A DNA stretch of 64,000 bases from positions 124,001 through 188,000 of the forward strand of contig JAITNH010000006.1 in NCBI GenBank assembly GCA_031290575.1, in the 5' to 3' direction. Below the pieces are notes generated by a model. That model searched no databases. It worked only from the letters and a program-made list of their open reading frames with translations, and had not been told where the DNA came from. This document shows, in pieces, positions 54,731 to 63,348 of this stretch; positions within the stretch are counted from its first letter, which is position 1, and every line of letters starts with the position of its first letter. A program made the translations under genes and the position numbers. Source of the stretch: Endomicrobium sp. (lineage in GTDB: Bacteria > Elusimicrobiota > Endomicrobiia > Endomicrobiales > Endomicrobiaceae).

Positions 54731-55702
54731 TTATTTATTTTTTAAATTATTTCGCAAAGCATTAACAATGTTGTTTATTATTTTGTAGGTAATATAAATG
54801 AACGTAATGCCTGTTATTCCTGCACAAAGAGTTGAAAAAAAGTAATTATTTATAAATGGGAAACAGTATCCTTTAAATAATGAAATCATTTCCTTTGATT
54901 GATTTATAAAATTATATTTTATTGCAAGTCTCTTTAAAGTATCGGGATTATTAGATGCAAAAAAGCTTGCTAATGATACTATAACAATGGGAACCGCGAT
55001 AAATATAATTGTTCTTTTATTCTTTTGAATTTCTGACAAATTATTAAATGTCTTAATCAATATTAAAGTCAGAATGGTCTCCAACAGGACTATAATTAAA
55101 TGTAAGCTCATCATATCTTCAAATATGGCTATAAATGATAGAGTATTGAAAATTGTGAGTTCAATAATGCACGAAAGCGAAGCAACTAGTATAGAGAAGC
55201 AGCATGCCCCGAAAATTGCGAAATAATAGTTTTTGTTTGATAGCACTTTGTAAACATAATAAGACAAAAAAGAACCGATAAAAGCCATATTAAAAATATT
55301 TGCTCCAAGTGCAAGTATTCCACCGTCAGAAAAAAACAAAGACTGTAACATCAAGATGGAAGATATAATAATAAATCCTGAAAAAGGATCAGTAATAACA
55401 GATGCAAACACTCCACCTATTAAATGTGCTGATGTTGCTGGTTTTATAGGAACATTAAACATTTGCAAAGCGAATATCCATATTGCAATATTTGCCAGTT
55501 TTTGAAAATATTTGTTTGTGTTGTCAAAACCTTCGAGCGAGTAAAGTTCAATGCCAGCGTTGCCATTATTTAATACTAAATTTTCAACAAAAACAACTGC
55601 ATTTCCAAAAACTTTATCTAGGCAATACCCAAACATCGCAAATGCCCCTACTAGTAATCCTATTGCTAAATTGTTGTTTAAAAATCCATCAGATATATGC
55701 AT
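54731..55702 (-). CDS. NikM-NikN/CbiM-type ECF nickel (cobalt) substrate-specificity component
   Basis: This 323-residue membrane protein begins MHISDGFL, the CbiM/NikM signature in which the N-terminus and His2 bind Ni2+ or Co2+; the third ligand region includes SAHLIGGVFASVITDPFSGF near residue 94. About seven membrane segments are followed by a C-terminal extracytoplasmic segment with SNNPDTLKRLA, resembling the PDGLE domain of NikN, and a last membrane segment, so NikM and NikN are fused. The genes for the T component and ATPase (NikQ/NikO) are not adjacent. Linkage to larBCE makes nickel the likely metal. The nearest GGAG is an unusually long 18 bases upstream. Confidence 0.88.
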   Translation of the reverse strand: MHISDGFLNNNLAIGLLVGAFAMFGYCLDKVFGNAVVFVENLVLNNGNAGIELYSLEGFDNTNKYFQKLANIAIWIFALQMFNVPIKPATSAHLIGGVFASVITDPFSGFIIISSILMLQSLFFSDGGILALGANIFNMAFIGSFLSYYVYKVLSNKNYYFAIFGACCFSILVASLSCIIELTIFNTLSFIAIFEDMMSLHLIIVLLETILTLILIKTFNNLSEIQKNKRTIIFIAVPIVIVSLASFFASNNPDTLKRLAIKYNFINQSKEMISLFKGYCFPFINNYFFSTLCAGITGITFIYITYKIINNIVNALRNNLKNK

Positions 55703-55732
55703 TTATAACAAAGACACACTCTCCAAAATATT

Positions 55733-55783
55733 ATTGTATATTAAACACCGATTTTATGTTGAAGTACATAAGGTGCACAACAT
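55733..55783 (-). promoter_or_regulatory. Inverted repeat with 16-base spacing over the putative nikMN-lar promoter
   Basis: ATGTTG (55756-55761) and CAACAT (55778-55783) form a perfect inverted repeat with a 16-base spacer, the same geometry as the enterobacterial NikR operator but different half-sites. On the minus strand TACAAT (55733-55738) lies 17 bases from the left arm, so one arm would occupy the -35 position, which itself is a poor match to TTGACA. A dimeric nickel regulator or an activator could bind there. No nikR gene is in the window. Confidence 0.35.
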
Positions 55784-56359
55784 GCTGATAATTAAATTGT
55801 ACAAGCAACATAATTATTCTGATTTTACTTGCACTAAAATGTAGCTTATTTTGTTGAAAATTGCAATTTGCTTTGAGATTTTAAAAAAATAAGAATTGTT
55901 TTATTTTGATATCTTTATCTACATGTGTTAAGACGCTGAATAATGGCAAATAACTAGTATATGGCAAACCTATTCATTTATTTGTGATGAAGATATATGT
56001 ATTCTGATAAAGAAAGATATTTAAGGGCAATTTTATGAGATGTGTTATGAAAACGGAGTTATCAAATATACAATTGTTTGTCATTTCAAATAAAAATAAA
56101 ACATATGATTTATAAAAATTTGTTTTTGAAACATGGGACGAGATGTTACTTGTTATATATATAAGATTTTTACAACCTTGATACGTTGTGAATCAAGATA
56201 GAGGAGATGTTGTCAAGAACTCAGTGTGATGAACTATCCTTCCTCAAATATTTTGTCTTAGAAAAATCCCAAAGCAAAATATTTGAGTGTTATACTGTGG
56301 AAGCGTAAGTATATAGTAAATGCAATACTGGTATTTAATCACAAGTTTTTTATAATAAT
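55784..56359. other. Gap between the nikMN leader and the lptG-like gene
   Basis: No gene is recognisable. A short frame at 56207-56308 (33 codons) reads like protein but has no family I know and no usable ribosome site. It covers a perfect 13-base inverted repeat listed separately. A second, six-base inverted repeat (CTTGAT at 56177, ATCAAG at 56192) lies nearby. The stretch may be a decayed gene or mobile fragment. Confidence 0.3.
56243..56287. repeat. Perfect 13-bp inverted repeat
   Basis: CTCAAATATTTTG (56243-56255) is exactly complementary to CAAAATATTTGAG (56275-56287) with a 19-base loop. No T-run follows on either strand, so it is not a standard terminator. It may be a stable RNA hairpin, a protein-binding palindrome, or what is left of a small inverted-repeat element. 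Confidence 0.7.
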
Positions 56360-57442
56360 TCATTTTTTTATCTTAATAAGTAGATAAATGCTTATTATTA
56401 AAAATAAGATATTTGGTAGCCAAGCGGCAACAAAAGGTGACAATATAAAATTTTCACCAAGAGATCTTGTTGTTGCTTGTGTACCCCAGTAAACAAATGT
56501 TATTCCTAATGCCAATGTAAAACTTATTATTTTGTTCAGTTTTTTCATAAAACCTATTGCAAATGGGATTCCTATCATCATAACTATAATGTGAGAAAAA
56601 GCATCTGAGCATCGTGTGTTTAAAACAATACGTGCTTTAGTTGTTGTTTGTCCTAATGTTTTTAACTGATTTATGTGTTTCTTAAGTGTACTGAAATTCA
56701 TAGTATTGTAACAGGTATGTTTTACAATAAGGTTTTCTGGTGATATATTTATGTTGAAATTGTAATCTTTAAAATAAAATTCGTTCCAATGAATGCTACT
56801 AAAATCTCTAATAACTCCATTTTTTAAAATCCACGAACCATTTTCCCAACATGCTTTTTCGGCTAAAATAAGATGTGTTATTTCAAATCTAGTGTTATAT
56901 TTTTCTATCGTAACACCATTCATTGTATTTGTTTTGGTATTTAAGTATCTTATTGTCATTCGCATATTATTAGATAGAGTGAATATTTGATTATTGAGAT
57001 ATGTTTGTGTCAAAATCTTCTTTTTTTGTATTCTTTCTTTCTTTATCATTTCACTGTATACACTTGTTTTAGAAACAACAAGTTCTCTTGCCATGAAATC
57101 AAATATTCCTATAACAATACCCATTGTGATAAATAGTGTGATAATACGCCACATATTTATCCCTAAGGATTTTATTGCTGTTATTTCGTTTTTTTTTGAT
57201 AATTCTCCAAGTGAAAACAAAAGAGCCAAAAGGGTTGCTATGGGAAGACCTTGTATAAGCCATTTAGGAAGATTTGAAAACATGTGAAGAATTATTACGT
57301 AAAAAGAAGCTTTATGTTCCATATAAAAACTTATATGACTGAGTAATTGAGATATTATTATTATAAGTGAAAAAGCTGACAGTGCAAGTAAAAAATTTTT
57401 TGTAAAATCCCTAATAATATATCTGTAAAGAATATTTATCAT
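56360..57442 (-). CDS. LptF/LptG-family LPS-export permease (second of the pair)
   Basis: This 360-residue YjgP/YjgQ-family protein is probably LptG, half of the membrane part of the LptB2FG ABC exporter that lifts lipopolysaccharide out of the inner membrane. It starts MINILYRYIIRDFTKNFLLAL; membrane segments lie at about residues 13-35, 55-80 and 98-120 and three more after residue 270. The central periplasmic beta-jellyroll is about residues 125-265, and the short loop SKKNEITAIKSLGINMWRI is the ATPase coupling helix. Its ATG overlaps the upstream stop by four bases. The frame is open further upstream but that is out-of-gene sequence. Confidence 0.88.
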   Translation of the reverse strand: MINILYRYIIRDFTKNFLLALSAFSLIIIISQLLSHISFYMEHKASFYVIILHMFSNLPKWLIQGLPIATLLALLFSLGELSKKNEITAIKSLGINMWRIITLFITMGIVIGIFDFMARELVVSKTSVYSEMIKKERIQKKKILTQTYLNNQIFTLSNNMRMTIRYLNTKTNTMNGVTIEKYNTRFEITHLILAEKACWENGSWILKNGVIRDFSSIHWNEFYFKDYNFNINISPENLIVKHTCYNTMNFSTLKKHINQLKTLGQTTTKARIVLNTRCSDAFSHIIVMMIGIPFAIGFMKKLNKIISFTLALGITFVYWGTQATTRSLGENFILSPFVAAWLPNILFLIISIYLLIKIKK

Positions 57443-58578
57443 TTTTTTAACATTCTTATAAATAAATAACTTCCAATAGCTACAAACATAAAATTTGGTA
57501 ACCACATTATAATTCCAAATGGTGCGTAACCTTGCTCTCCTAAATTTACAGAAAGTGTAAGAATTATATAATAAAATAAAATAATACCTAAGCTTATTCC
57601 AAATCCAATGCCTTTTCCATTTTTTTCTGTCATTATAGCCATAGGCAAAGCAACAAGAATAAAAGCAATTGGTGCAAATCCTAAAATCCAACGAAGCCAA
57701 AAATCGCGTTCATACAATGTAAAAGGAAGGCCATGTTCTTTCGCTATCTTTATATTTTTAAATAGTTTTGGAGATTGCATGTTTATAGGATTTAGTCTGT
57801 ACGAATTGCCACCTTTGATAACATCGCGTAATGGTATAAAAAAAACATAAGTTTTAAAAGTTATGTGTGTCATGCTATTTATATTCAAAGGTTGCGTTTC
57901 TTGCCAATATCCTTGATGAAGTATAAAACGTATAACTTTGCTATAAACTTTGACTTTTGCTGAAGAAGCCGATATATGCCAGGATTTTTTATAGTTTTGA
58001 TTTAAAATTATCTTTTCTTTTTTACTAGCATATTTTTGTTCAAATTTATATATGCTAACCCCAGAAAGAGTATTGTACCTATTATTAATTTTGTTTGCAT
58101 ATAAACGATATTCTCCTATTTTGATTATTGATTTTTCATTAAATTTGACAAGAGGGTTTTTTATTATAATTTCTTCAGATATGGAACTAAAATGAGAATT
58201 CAATGCTGGTGCTAAAAAGTGATTGAAAAACATAAGGAAAAAAGATATTATACATACAAGAATTATTATAGGCATTGTTAATGTTTTATAATCTATACCA
58301 GAAGATTTCATGACTGTAATTTCATTATCTGCTGACAATCTTCCGTAAGCCAGCATTGTAGCAAAAAGAACAGCTGTTGGTATGGAGACTGTTAAAATAT
58401 TCGGTATATAAAAAGTGAATAATTTCAGGATAATAAAGAAAGAAATGCCTTTTGAAAGAAAAAGATTTATTAGATCAAATATTAAATTTAGAATAAGGAT
58501 AATAGTAAAAACCATTATTCCCAAAAAGAAAAACCAAAAAAATTCTTTAATAATATATAAATGTAGTTTTTTTATCAT
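57439..58578 (-). CDS. LptF/LptG-family LPS-export permease (first of the pair)
   Basis: This 379-residue paralogue is probably LptF. It has the same layout: N-terminal membrane segments from about residue 7, the coupling loop RLSADNEITVMKSSGIDYK near residue 85, a periplasmic domain (about 125-275) and three C-terminal membrane segments. With its partner it would form the LptFG channel driven by LptB, which is not in the window, and connect to LptC/A. The presence of this pair is the main sign here of an LPS-bearing outer membrane. Start at 58578 is chosen over an in-frame GTG at 58596; the ribosome site is unclear. Confidence 0.87.
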   Translation of the reverse strand: MIKKLHLYIIKEFFWFFFLGIMVFTIILILNLIFDLINLFLSKGISFFIILKLFTFYIPNILTVSIPTAVLFATMLAYGRLSADNEITVMKSSGIDYKTLTMPIIILVCIISFFLMFFNHFLAPALNSHFSSISEEIIIKNPLVKFNEKSIIKIGEYRLYANKINNRYNTLSGVSIYKFEQKYASKKEKIILNQNYKKSWHISASSAKVKVYSKVIRFILHQGYWQETQPLNINSMTHITFKTYVFFIPLRDVIKGGNSYRLNPINMQSPKLFKNIKIAKEHGLPFTLYERDFWLRWILGFAPIAFILVALPMAIMTEKNGKGIGFGISLGIILFYYIILTLSVNLGEQGYAPFGIIMWLPNFMFVAIGSYLFIRMLKK

Positions 58579-59433
58579 ATATTTTTGACACTTCACTCCA
58601 TAAAATACATTATTATACCTTTAAATATTGTATTAATAAAGTTGTGTACTTTGATAATTCTTTGTGTTGGGGTTGTGTTATAGTGCATACTAATAGAATA
58701 TGAGGGTTTTTTCATGCTTGCTGCAAACAAGAAAAACTTCATGACATGTTGAATTAACAAATAATGATTGCTTGATATTGTGAAAATATCAAGCTGTCTA
58801 GTGTGAGGTGTTACAAAACTAAAATAACTATTTAAATAAAATACCTGGAAAAAATCAAAAGGAACTATTTTAATTTGTTAAAATTGTATAGCAGGCAAAT
58901 TATACTACCGTATTAAGTTTTTGATATTTAGGTATGAAATATTTTTCTGAAATGTTGATGAAAAGTGTATATACAACTACTTTACAACAAAAATTTCTAT
59001 TTTTATGATGTTTAAACTTCATTTGGGTGTCGTTTTTTTTGTCAGGTTGGTTAGAGTGGTGATAATACTTTAAGCATAAGCCCACAGTGATACACATATT
59101 TTGCATATCAGACGAACTATTCCTCTAACAGGAAATTCACATGTTTTAATGTTTTACATTATACTATACAGCACTAAATAATCGTTATTAGTTTGCTGGT
59201 TATTATTATATTATACACAAATACAAAAATTTTTCATAGTTAGCATTAGTGATAAATGTATGTGTGAGACAATATTCTGTTTTAGGTTCTTAGAGTTTAT
59301 GAATTTATAACAGTTATGATACTGATATAAGTCATACAGTGTTGTCTATATTTTGACACTGAGTGTTAAGATTTAGTAAAATAAAAATATCAGCATCATA
59401 AGTTTTGTGGTTTTATGTGAAACAGGAGAAGAA
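58579..59433. other. Gap of about 850 bases between divergent lptF-like gene and lysA
   Basis: No gene could be identified in either strand. It contains a perfect ten-base inverted repeat with a five-base loop (58770-58779 with 58785-58794) lacking a T-run, and the lysA promoter at its right end. Frames are interrupted throughout. A decayed gene is possible; I looked for argH motifs, a common neighbour of lysA, and saw none. Confidence 0.35.
59353..59382 (+). promoter_or_regulatory. Promoter of the lysA-dap operon
   Basis: TTGACA (59353-59358) and TAAAAT (59377-59382) are 18 bases apart, giving a predicted start near 59389 and a leader of about 45 bases before the lysA ATG. The leader is too short for a lysine riboswitch. 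Confidence 0.6.
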
Positions 59434-60675
59434 ATGGTTCAATTTAAAAAGAATGATCTGTGCATTGAAGAGGTAAAGTTGCGTGATATCGCCAAAAAGT
59501 ATGGCACAGCTATATATGTGTATTCGAAGAATAGAATAATAAAGAATTTTGAGAATTATCGGAAAGCTTTAAAGTCTAGGGATGGTATTATATGTTTTGC
59601 TTGTAAGGCAAATTCTAATGGAACGATTTTAAAGCTTCTTGTTAATTTGGGAGCTGGTGCAGACACTACTTCTGGAGGAGAAATATATAGATGTTTAAGA
59701 GCTGGTTTTAATCCATCAAAAATTGTTTATGCAGGTGTTGGTAAAACGACAGAAGAGATAGAATTTGCTTTAAAAAATAAGATTCTTATGTTTAATATTG
59801 AATCTTTTGAGGAGCTTGATTTAATTGATAAAGTGGCAGGAAAAATGAAAACTGTAGCAAAAATTTCGTTTAGAATAAATCCTTACGTCGATCCTAGTAC
59901 TCATTCTTATATAGCTACAGGTAAAAAGGGAACAAAATTTGGTATACCGTATGAAGATGCGGTTAAAGCATATTTAACTGCTAAAAAAAAGAAGAATATT
60001 AATATTGTTGGTATACATTCGCATATTGGCTCACAAATTTTAGATATTAAACCGTTTAAACTTGCTGCACAAAAAATAAAGAAAATTGTTGATACTTTAG
60101 AAAAAAATGGAATAAGCCTTGAATATATAAATTGTGGTGGTGGTCTTGGGATTAAATATGAAGCGGGCCAAGATATAATTTCTCAAGAAGAGCTTATGTC
60201 TGAGATATTTTGTGTATTTAATAAGGATAGTGATAAGAAATTTATTTTTGAACCTGGCCGTTCTATAATTGGCAATGCTGGATATCTTCTTGCAAAAATC
60301 ATATATAGAAAAGTTTCTGGAGGAAAGAATTTTCTTATAACAGACGCAGGAATGAATGATTTACTCAGACCCACTTTGTATGCGGCTTACCACGAGATTA
60401 TTCCTATTAAAAAAGAGATAAGTGCTAAAAAAGTTAAAACTGATATTGTGGGCCCCATATGCGAGAGTGGCGATTTTATTGGGAAAAACAGATTGTTTCC
60501 TATCATTGAGCGCGGTGCTTATATTTTGACAACCTGTGTAGGAGCTTATGGTGCGGCTATGTCTTCACAATATAATTCGCGCTTGTTGCTTCCTGAGGTT
60601 TTAGTTGATGGGAGTGATGTTGTATTAATAAGAAAAAGGGCAAGTTATGAAGATTTATTGTTAAATGAAATATAG
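59434..60675 (+). CDS. lysA: Diaminopimelate decarboxylase
   Basis: LysA is a PLP enzyme that decarboxylates meso-diaminopimelate to lysine. The 413-residue protein has FACKANSNGTILKLLVNLGAGADTTSGGE (PLP lysine near residue 54), GIHSHIGSQI, NCGGGLGIKYE, FEPGRSIIGNAGYLL, GPICESGDF with the catalytic cysteine near residue 343, and YGAAMSSQYNSR. AGGAGAAG precedes the ATG at 59434; a TTG at 59407 would include that site inside the gene. It leads the operon lysA-dapF-dapA-dapB-dapL. Confidence 0.97.
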   Translation: MVQFKKNDLCIEEVKLRDIAKKYGTAIYVYSKNRIIKNFENYRKALKSRDGIICFACKANSNGTILKLLVNLGAGADTTSGGEIYRCLRAGFNPSKIVYAGVGKTTEEIEFALKNKILMFNIESFEELDLIDKVAGKMKTVAKISFRINPYVDPSTHSYIATGKKGTKFGIPYEDAVKAYLTAKKKKNINIVGIHSHIGSQILDIKPFKLAAQKIKKIVDTLEKNGISLEYINCGGGLGIKYEAGQDIISQEELMSEIFCVFNKDSDKKFIFEPGRSIIGNAGYLLAKIIYRKVSGGKNFLITDAGMNDLLRPTLYAAYHEIIPIKKEISAKKVKTDIVGPICESGDFIGKNRLFPIIERGAYILTTCVGAYGAAMSSQYNSRLLLPEVLVDGSDVVLIRKRASYEDLLLNEI

Positions 60676-60695
60676 CCATGTGGAGATAAATTTTT

Positions 60696-61508
60696 ATGGA
60701 TGTAAAATTTTCAAAATTTAGTGCTGCGGGAAATGACTTTATCTTAGTGGATAACAGAGAAAATGTAGTAACTGAAAAAAATTATCAATTTCTCGCAAAG
60801 AAGCTATGTAATAGAAGATATTCAATTGGCGGTGATGGCTTGATTTTGCTAGAAAAAAGCACCTGTAAAGATTTTAAAATGAAATATTTTAATTCTGATG
60901 GTTCCTATGCATCTATGTGTGGTAACGGCGGGAGATCAGTTGCCAAATTTGCCTATAATTTAGGTATAGTAAATTATAAGATGACATTTGAAACTGATGC
61001 TGGCACTATTAATGCGGAAATTTTATCGCAAGATAATGTCAAACTTGATTTGTATGATCCTAAAGATCTAAAACAAAATATAAAAATTAAAATTATTGGA
61101 AGAGAATTTAATGCAGATTTTATAAATACGGGAGTTCCTCATGTAATTATATTTGTTGATGATATTAAAAAAATAGATGTTTTTAAGTATGGTAGAGCAG
61201 TACGGTATCATAAATTTTTTGAACCGGTAGGAGTGAATGTTAATTTTGTGGAGGTTACAAAGAATAATACACTTTTTGTGCGAACATATGAGAGGGGTGT
61301 TGAGGATGAAACATTGGCATGTGGTACAGGCATAACGGCTTCAGGTGTTATTTCTGTGTTTAGAGGTTTGACAAAGTCACCAGTTAGTATAATTGCAAGC
61401 GGGAATGATAAATTGTCTGTATCGTTGAAAATTTTAAATAATCAAATAAAAAATGTGGTACTTGAAGGGCCTGCTTTTGTATCATTCAAAGGTGTAGTTG
61501 TAATATAA
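60696..61508 (+). CDS. dapF: Diaminopimelate epimerase
   Basis: DapF converts LL- to meso-diaminopimelate, needed for LysA and for peptidoglycan cross-links. The 270-residue protein has both catalytic cysteines: MCGNGGRS near residue 72 and ACGTGITASG near residue 208, with FSAAGNDFILVDNR at the start and TGVPHVIIFV between. GGAG lies before the start. It works between DapL and LysA in this operon. Confidence 0.97.
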   Translation: MDVKFSKFSAAGNDFILVDNRENVVTEKNYQFLAKKLCNRRYSIGGDGLILLEKSTCKDFKMKYFNSDGSYASMCGNGGRSVAKFAYNLGIVNYKMTFETDAGTINAEILSQDNVKLDLYDPKDLKQNIKIKIIGREFNADFINTGVPHVIIFVDDIKKIDVFKYGRAVRYHKFFEPVGVNVNFVEVTKNNTLFVRTYERGVEDETLACGTGITASGVISVFRGLTKSPVSIIASGNDKLSVSLKILNNQIKNVVLEGPAFVSFKGVVVI

Positions 61509-61564
61509 TGCCAAGAATTGTTGTATAAAACATAAAGTTAGTTTTAAAACCCAATGGAGGATTT

Positions 61565-62443
61565 ATGTTTTCTGGAGTCTACACAGCTATAGTCACACCG
61601 TTTAAAAATAATAAAGTTGATTTTGATGCATTTGGGAAACTGATCGAAAGTCAATATAAAAGTGGAGTTGATGGTATTGTTCCGTGTGGAACTACTGGAG
61701 AATCACCTACTTTGTCTTACGAAGAGCATGAATTAGTTATAGAATTTTGTGTTAAGAATACAAGGGGGAAAATGAAAGTACTTGCTGGTACGGGATCAAA
61801 TTCCACAGATGAAGCCCTACATTTGACTCAGGTTGCAAAAAGAACCGGTTGTGATGGTGCATTGGTGGTTTCTCCGTATTACAATAAACCAACGCAAAAT
61901 GGATTATATTTACATTTTAAAACTATAGCTGATGCTGTAGTAGATATCCCTATTGTTCTTTATAATATTGCGGGAAGAACCTCTGTAAACATTGAACCTA
62001 TTACTATGGCAAGACTTTTTAGTGATTGTAGAAATATTGTTGGTGTAAAAGAAGCTTCAGGATCTTTAGCCCAAATGAGCATAATAAAATCTTTATCACC
62101 TGGAATAGAGCTTATCTCGGGCGATGATGCTTTAACGCTTCCTGTATTATCGTTGGGAGGAACTGGTGTTATTTCTGTTTTGTCGAATATCATTCCACAT
62201 GAAATTGTTTCTCTTGTAAAGACTTTTGAAAAAGGAGATTTTAAGGAAGCAAATAAAATTCACTATAAGCTTCTGCCACTTGTTAACTCTATGTTCATAG
62301 AGACGAATCCCATACCTATAAAGACTGCTGCGGCTTTGCTAGGTTTATGTGAGTTTGGCTTGAGGCTTCCAATGTGCGAAATGAATGAATTTAATAGAAT
62401 AAAACTGGAAAAAGCGTTGAAAGATTTTGGTTTATTGCGATAA
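61565..62443 (+). CDS. dapA: 4-hydroxy-tetrahydrodipicolinate synthase
   Basis: DapA condenses pyruvate with aspartate semialdehyde, the committed step to DAP and lysine. The 292-residue TIM-barrel protein has CGTTGESPTL near residue 43, SPYYNKPTQNGLYLHF near residue 107-134 with the catalytic tyrosine, and the Schiff-base lysine in VGVKEASGSL near residue 161. GGAGG precedes the ATG. It is often feedback inhibited by lysine in Gram-negatives; this cannot be judged here. Confidence 0.98.
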   Translation: MFSGVYTAIVTPFKNNKVDFDAFGKLIESQYKSGVDGIVPCGTTGESPTLSYEEHELVIEFCVKNTRGKMKVLAGTGSNSTDEALHLTQVAKRTGCDGALVVSPYYNKPTQNGLYLHFKTIADAVVDIPIVLYNIAGRTSVNIEPITMARLFSDCRNIVGVKEASGSLAQMSIIKSLSPGIELISGDDALTLPVLSLGGTGVISVLSNIIPHEIVSLVKTFEKGDFKEANKIHYKLLPLVNSMFIETNPIPIKTAAALLGLCEFGLRLPMCEMNEFNRIKLEKALKDFGLLR

Positions 62444-62505
62444 TACGCTCAATCTTTAATCTTTAAAGGTTTGCATGAAAAAATTGATTGTGATGAGGAT
62501 TTAGA

Positions 62506-63300
62506 ATGAAGATAATAATTTGTGGAGCTGCAGGAAAAATGGGGCAAGCCATAATTACAATGGCAAAATCCGATGATGATGTTGAAATTCTCGGAACTAT
62601 GGAATGTGATGGTAATAAAGCTGTAGGTAGCGGAGATCCAATAATTTTGTCTATTAGTGATTTAGAAAAGTTTTTGTTTGAAGCTGATGTTATAATAGAT
62701 TTTACGAATCCTGAGAGCAGTTTAGAAAATTTAGAAATGGCAAAGAAACATAACACACCTATTGTTATTGGCACTACAGGATTTATTGAGAGCCAAAAGA
62801 GAAAAATAACTGAAATATCAAGAAATGTTCCTGTAGTTTTTTCGCCTAATATGTCTATAGGTATTAACATTTTGTTTAAACTAATTGAAGATATTACAAA
62901 GATAATTCCAGATTATGATGTTGAAGTAGTTGAGTTGCATCACAATAAAAAGAAAGATTCTCCTTCTGGAACAGCAGAAAAACTTGCAGAAGTTGTAGCA
63001 CTTTCTAGAGGTAAAAATATTAACGATGTTGTGGTTTATGGCAGACATTTTTTAAATAAAACCAGAAAAAAAGATGAAATAGGAGTTCTTTCTGTAAGAG
63101 CAGGCGATATTGTTGGAGATCATACCGTGTATTTTGCTGGACTTGGCGATAGAATTGAATTGACTCATAGAGCCCATTCGAGAAGTGCTTTTGCTGCTGG
63201 TGCCATTAGAGCAGCAAAATGGATTAGTAATCAAAAACCAGGGCTTTATGATATGTCCGATGTTCTTTCTTTAAAGCAGGCAATTGATAATACAAAATAA
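62506..63300 (+). CDS. dapB: 4-hydroxy-tetrahydrodipicolinate reductase
   Basis: DapB reduces the DapA product to tetrahydrodipicolinate with NAD(P)H. The 264-residue protein has the nucleotide-binding IICGAAGKMGQAI at the N-terminus, IDFTNPESS and IGTTGF, and the catalytic ELHHNKKKDSPSGTA near residue 144. Length and spacing are normal. GAGGA lies before the start and dapL follows after 48 bases. Confidence 0.98.
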   Translation: MKIIICGAAGKMGQAIITMAKSDDDVEILGTMECDGNKAVGSGDPIILSISDLEKFLFEADVIIDFTNPESSLENLEMAKKHNTPIVIGTTGFIESQKRKITEISRNVPVVFSPNMSIGINILFKLIEDITKIIPDYDVEVVELHHNKKKDSPSGTAEKLAEVVALSRGKNINDVVVYGRHFLNKTRKKDEIGVLSVRAGDIVGDHTVYFAGLGDRIELTHRAHSRSAFAAGAIRAAKWISNQKPGLYDMSDVLSLKQAIDNTK

Positions 63301-63348
63301 GTGTTAGTGTAAATATCAAATAATTATGTTAATGTGGGGATAGTAAAA

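Noticed and set aside
55703-55860. Cobalamin or NiCo riboswitch upstream of nikMN
   Set aside because: No B12-box-like sequence or NiCo-type four-way junction was recognisable in the leader; only the N16 inverted repeat is supported.
56360-57700. Longer 446-codon version of the lptG-like frame
   Set aside because: The first 86 codons lie inside the upstream lptF-like gene in another frame and resemble nothing; the ATG at 57442 overlaps the upstream stop and begins with the family sequence.
59025-59100. tRNA-like D-arm sequence (GGTTGGTTAGAG) between the lptF-like gene and lysA
   Set aside because: No T arm with TTCxAxT, no acceptor pairing and no proper anticodon loop follow; not a tRNA and too little for a pseudo-tRNA call.
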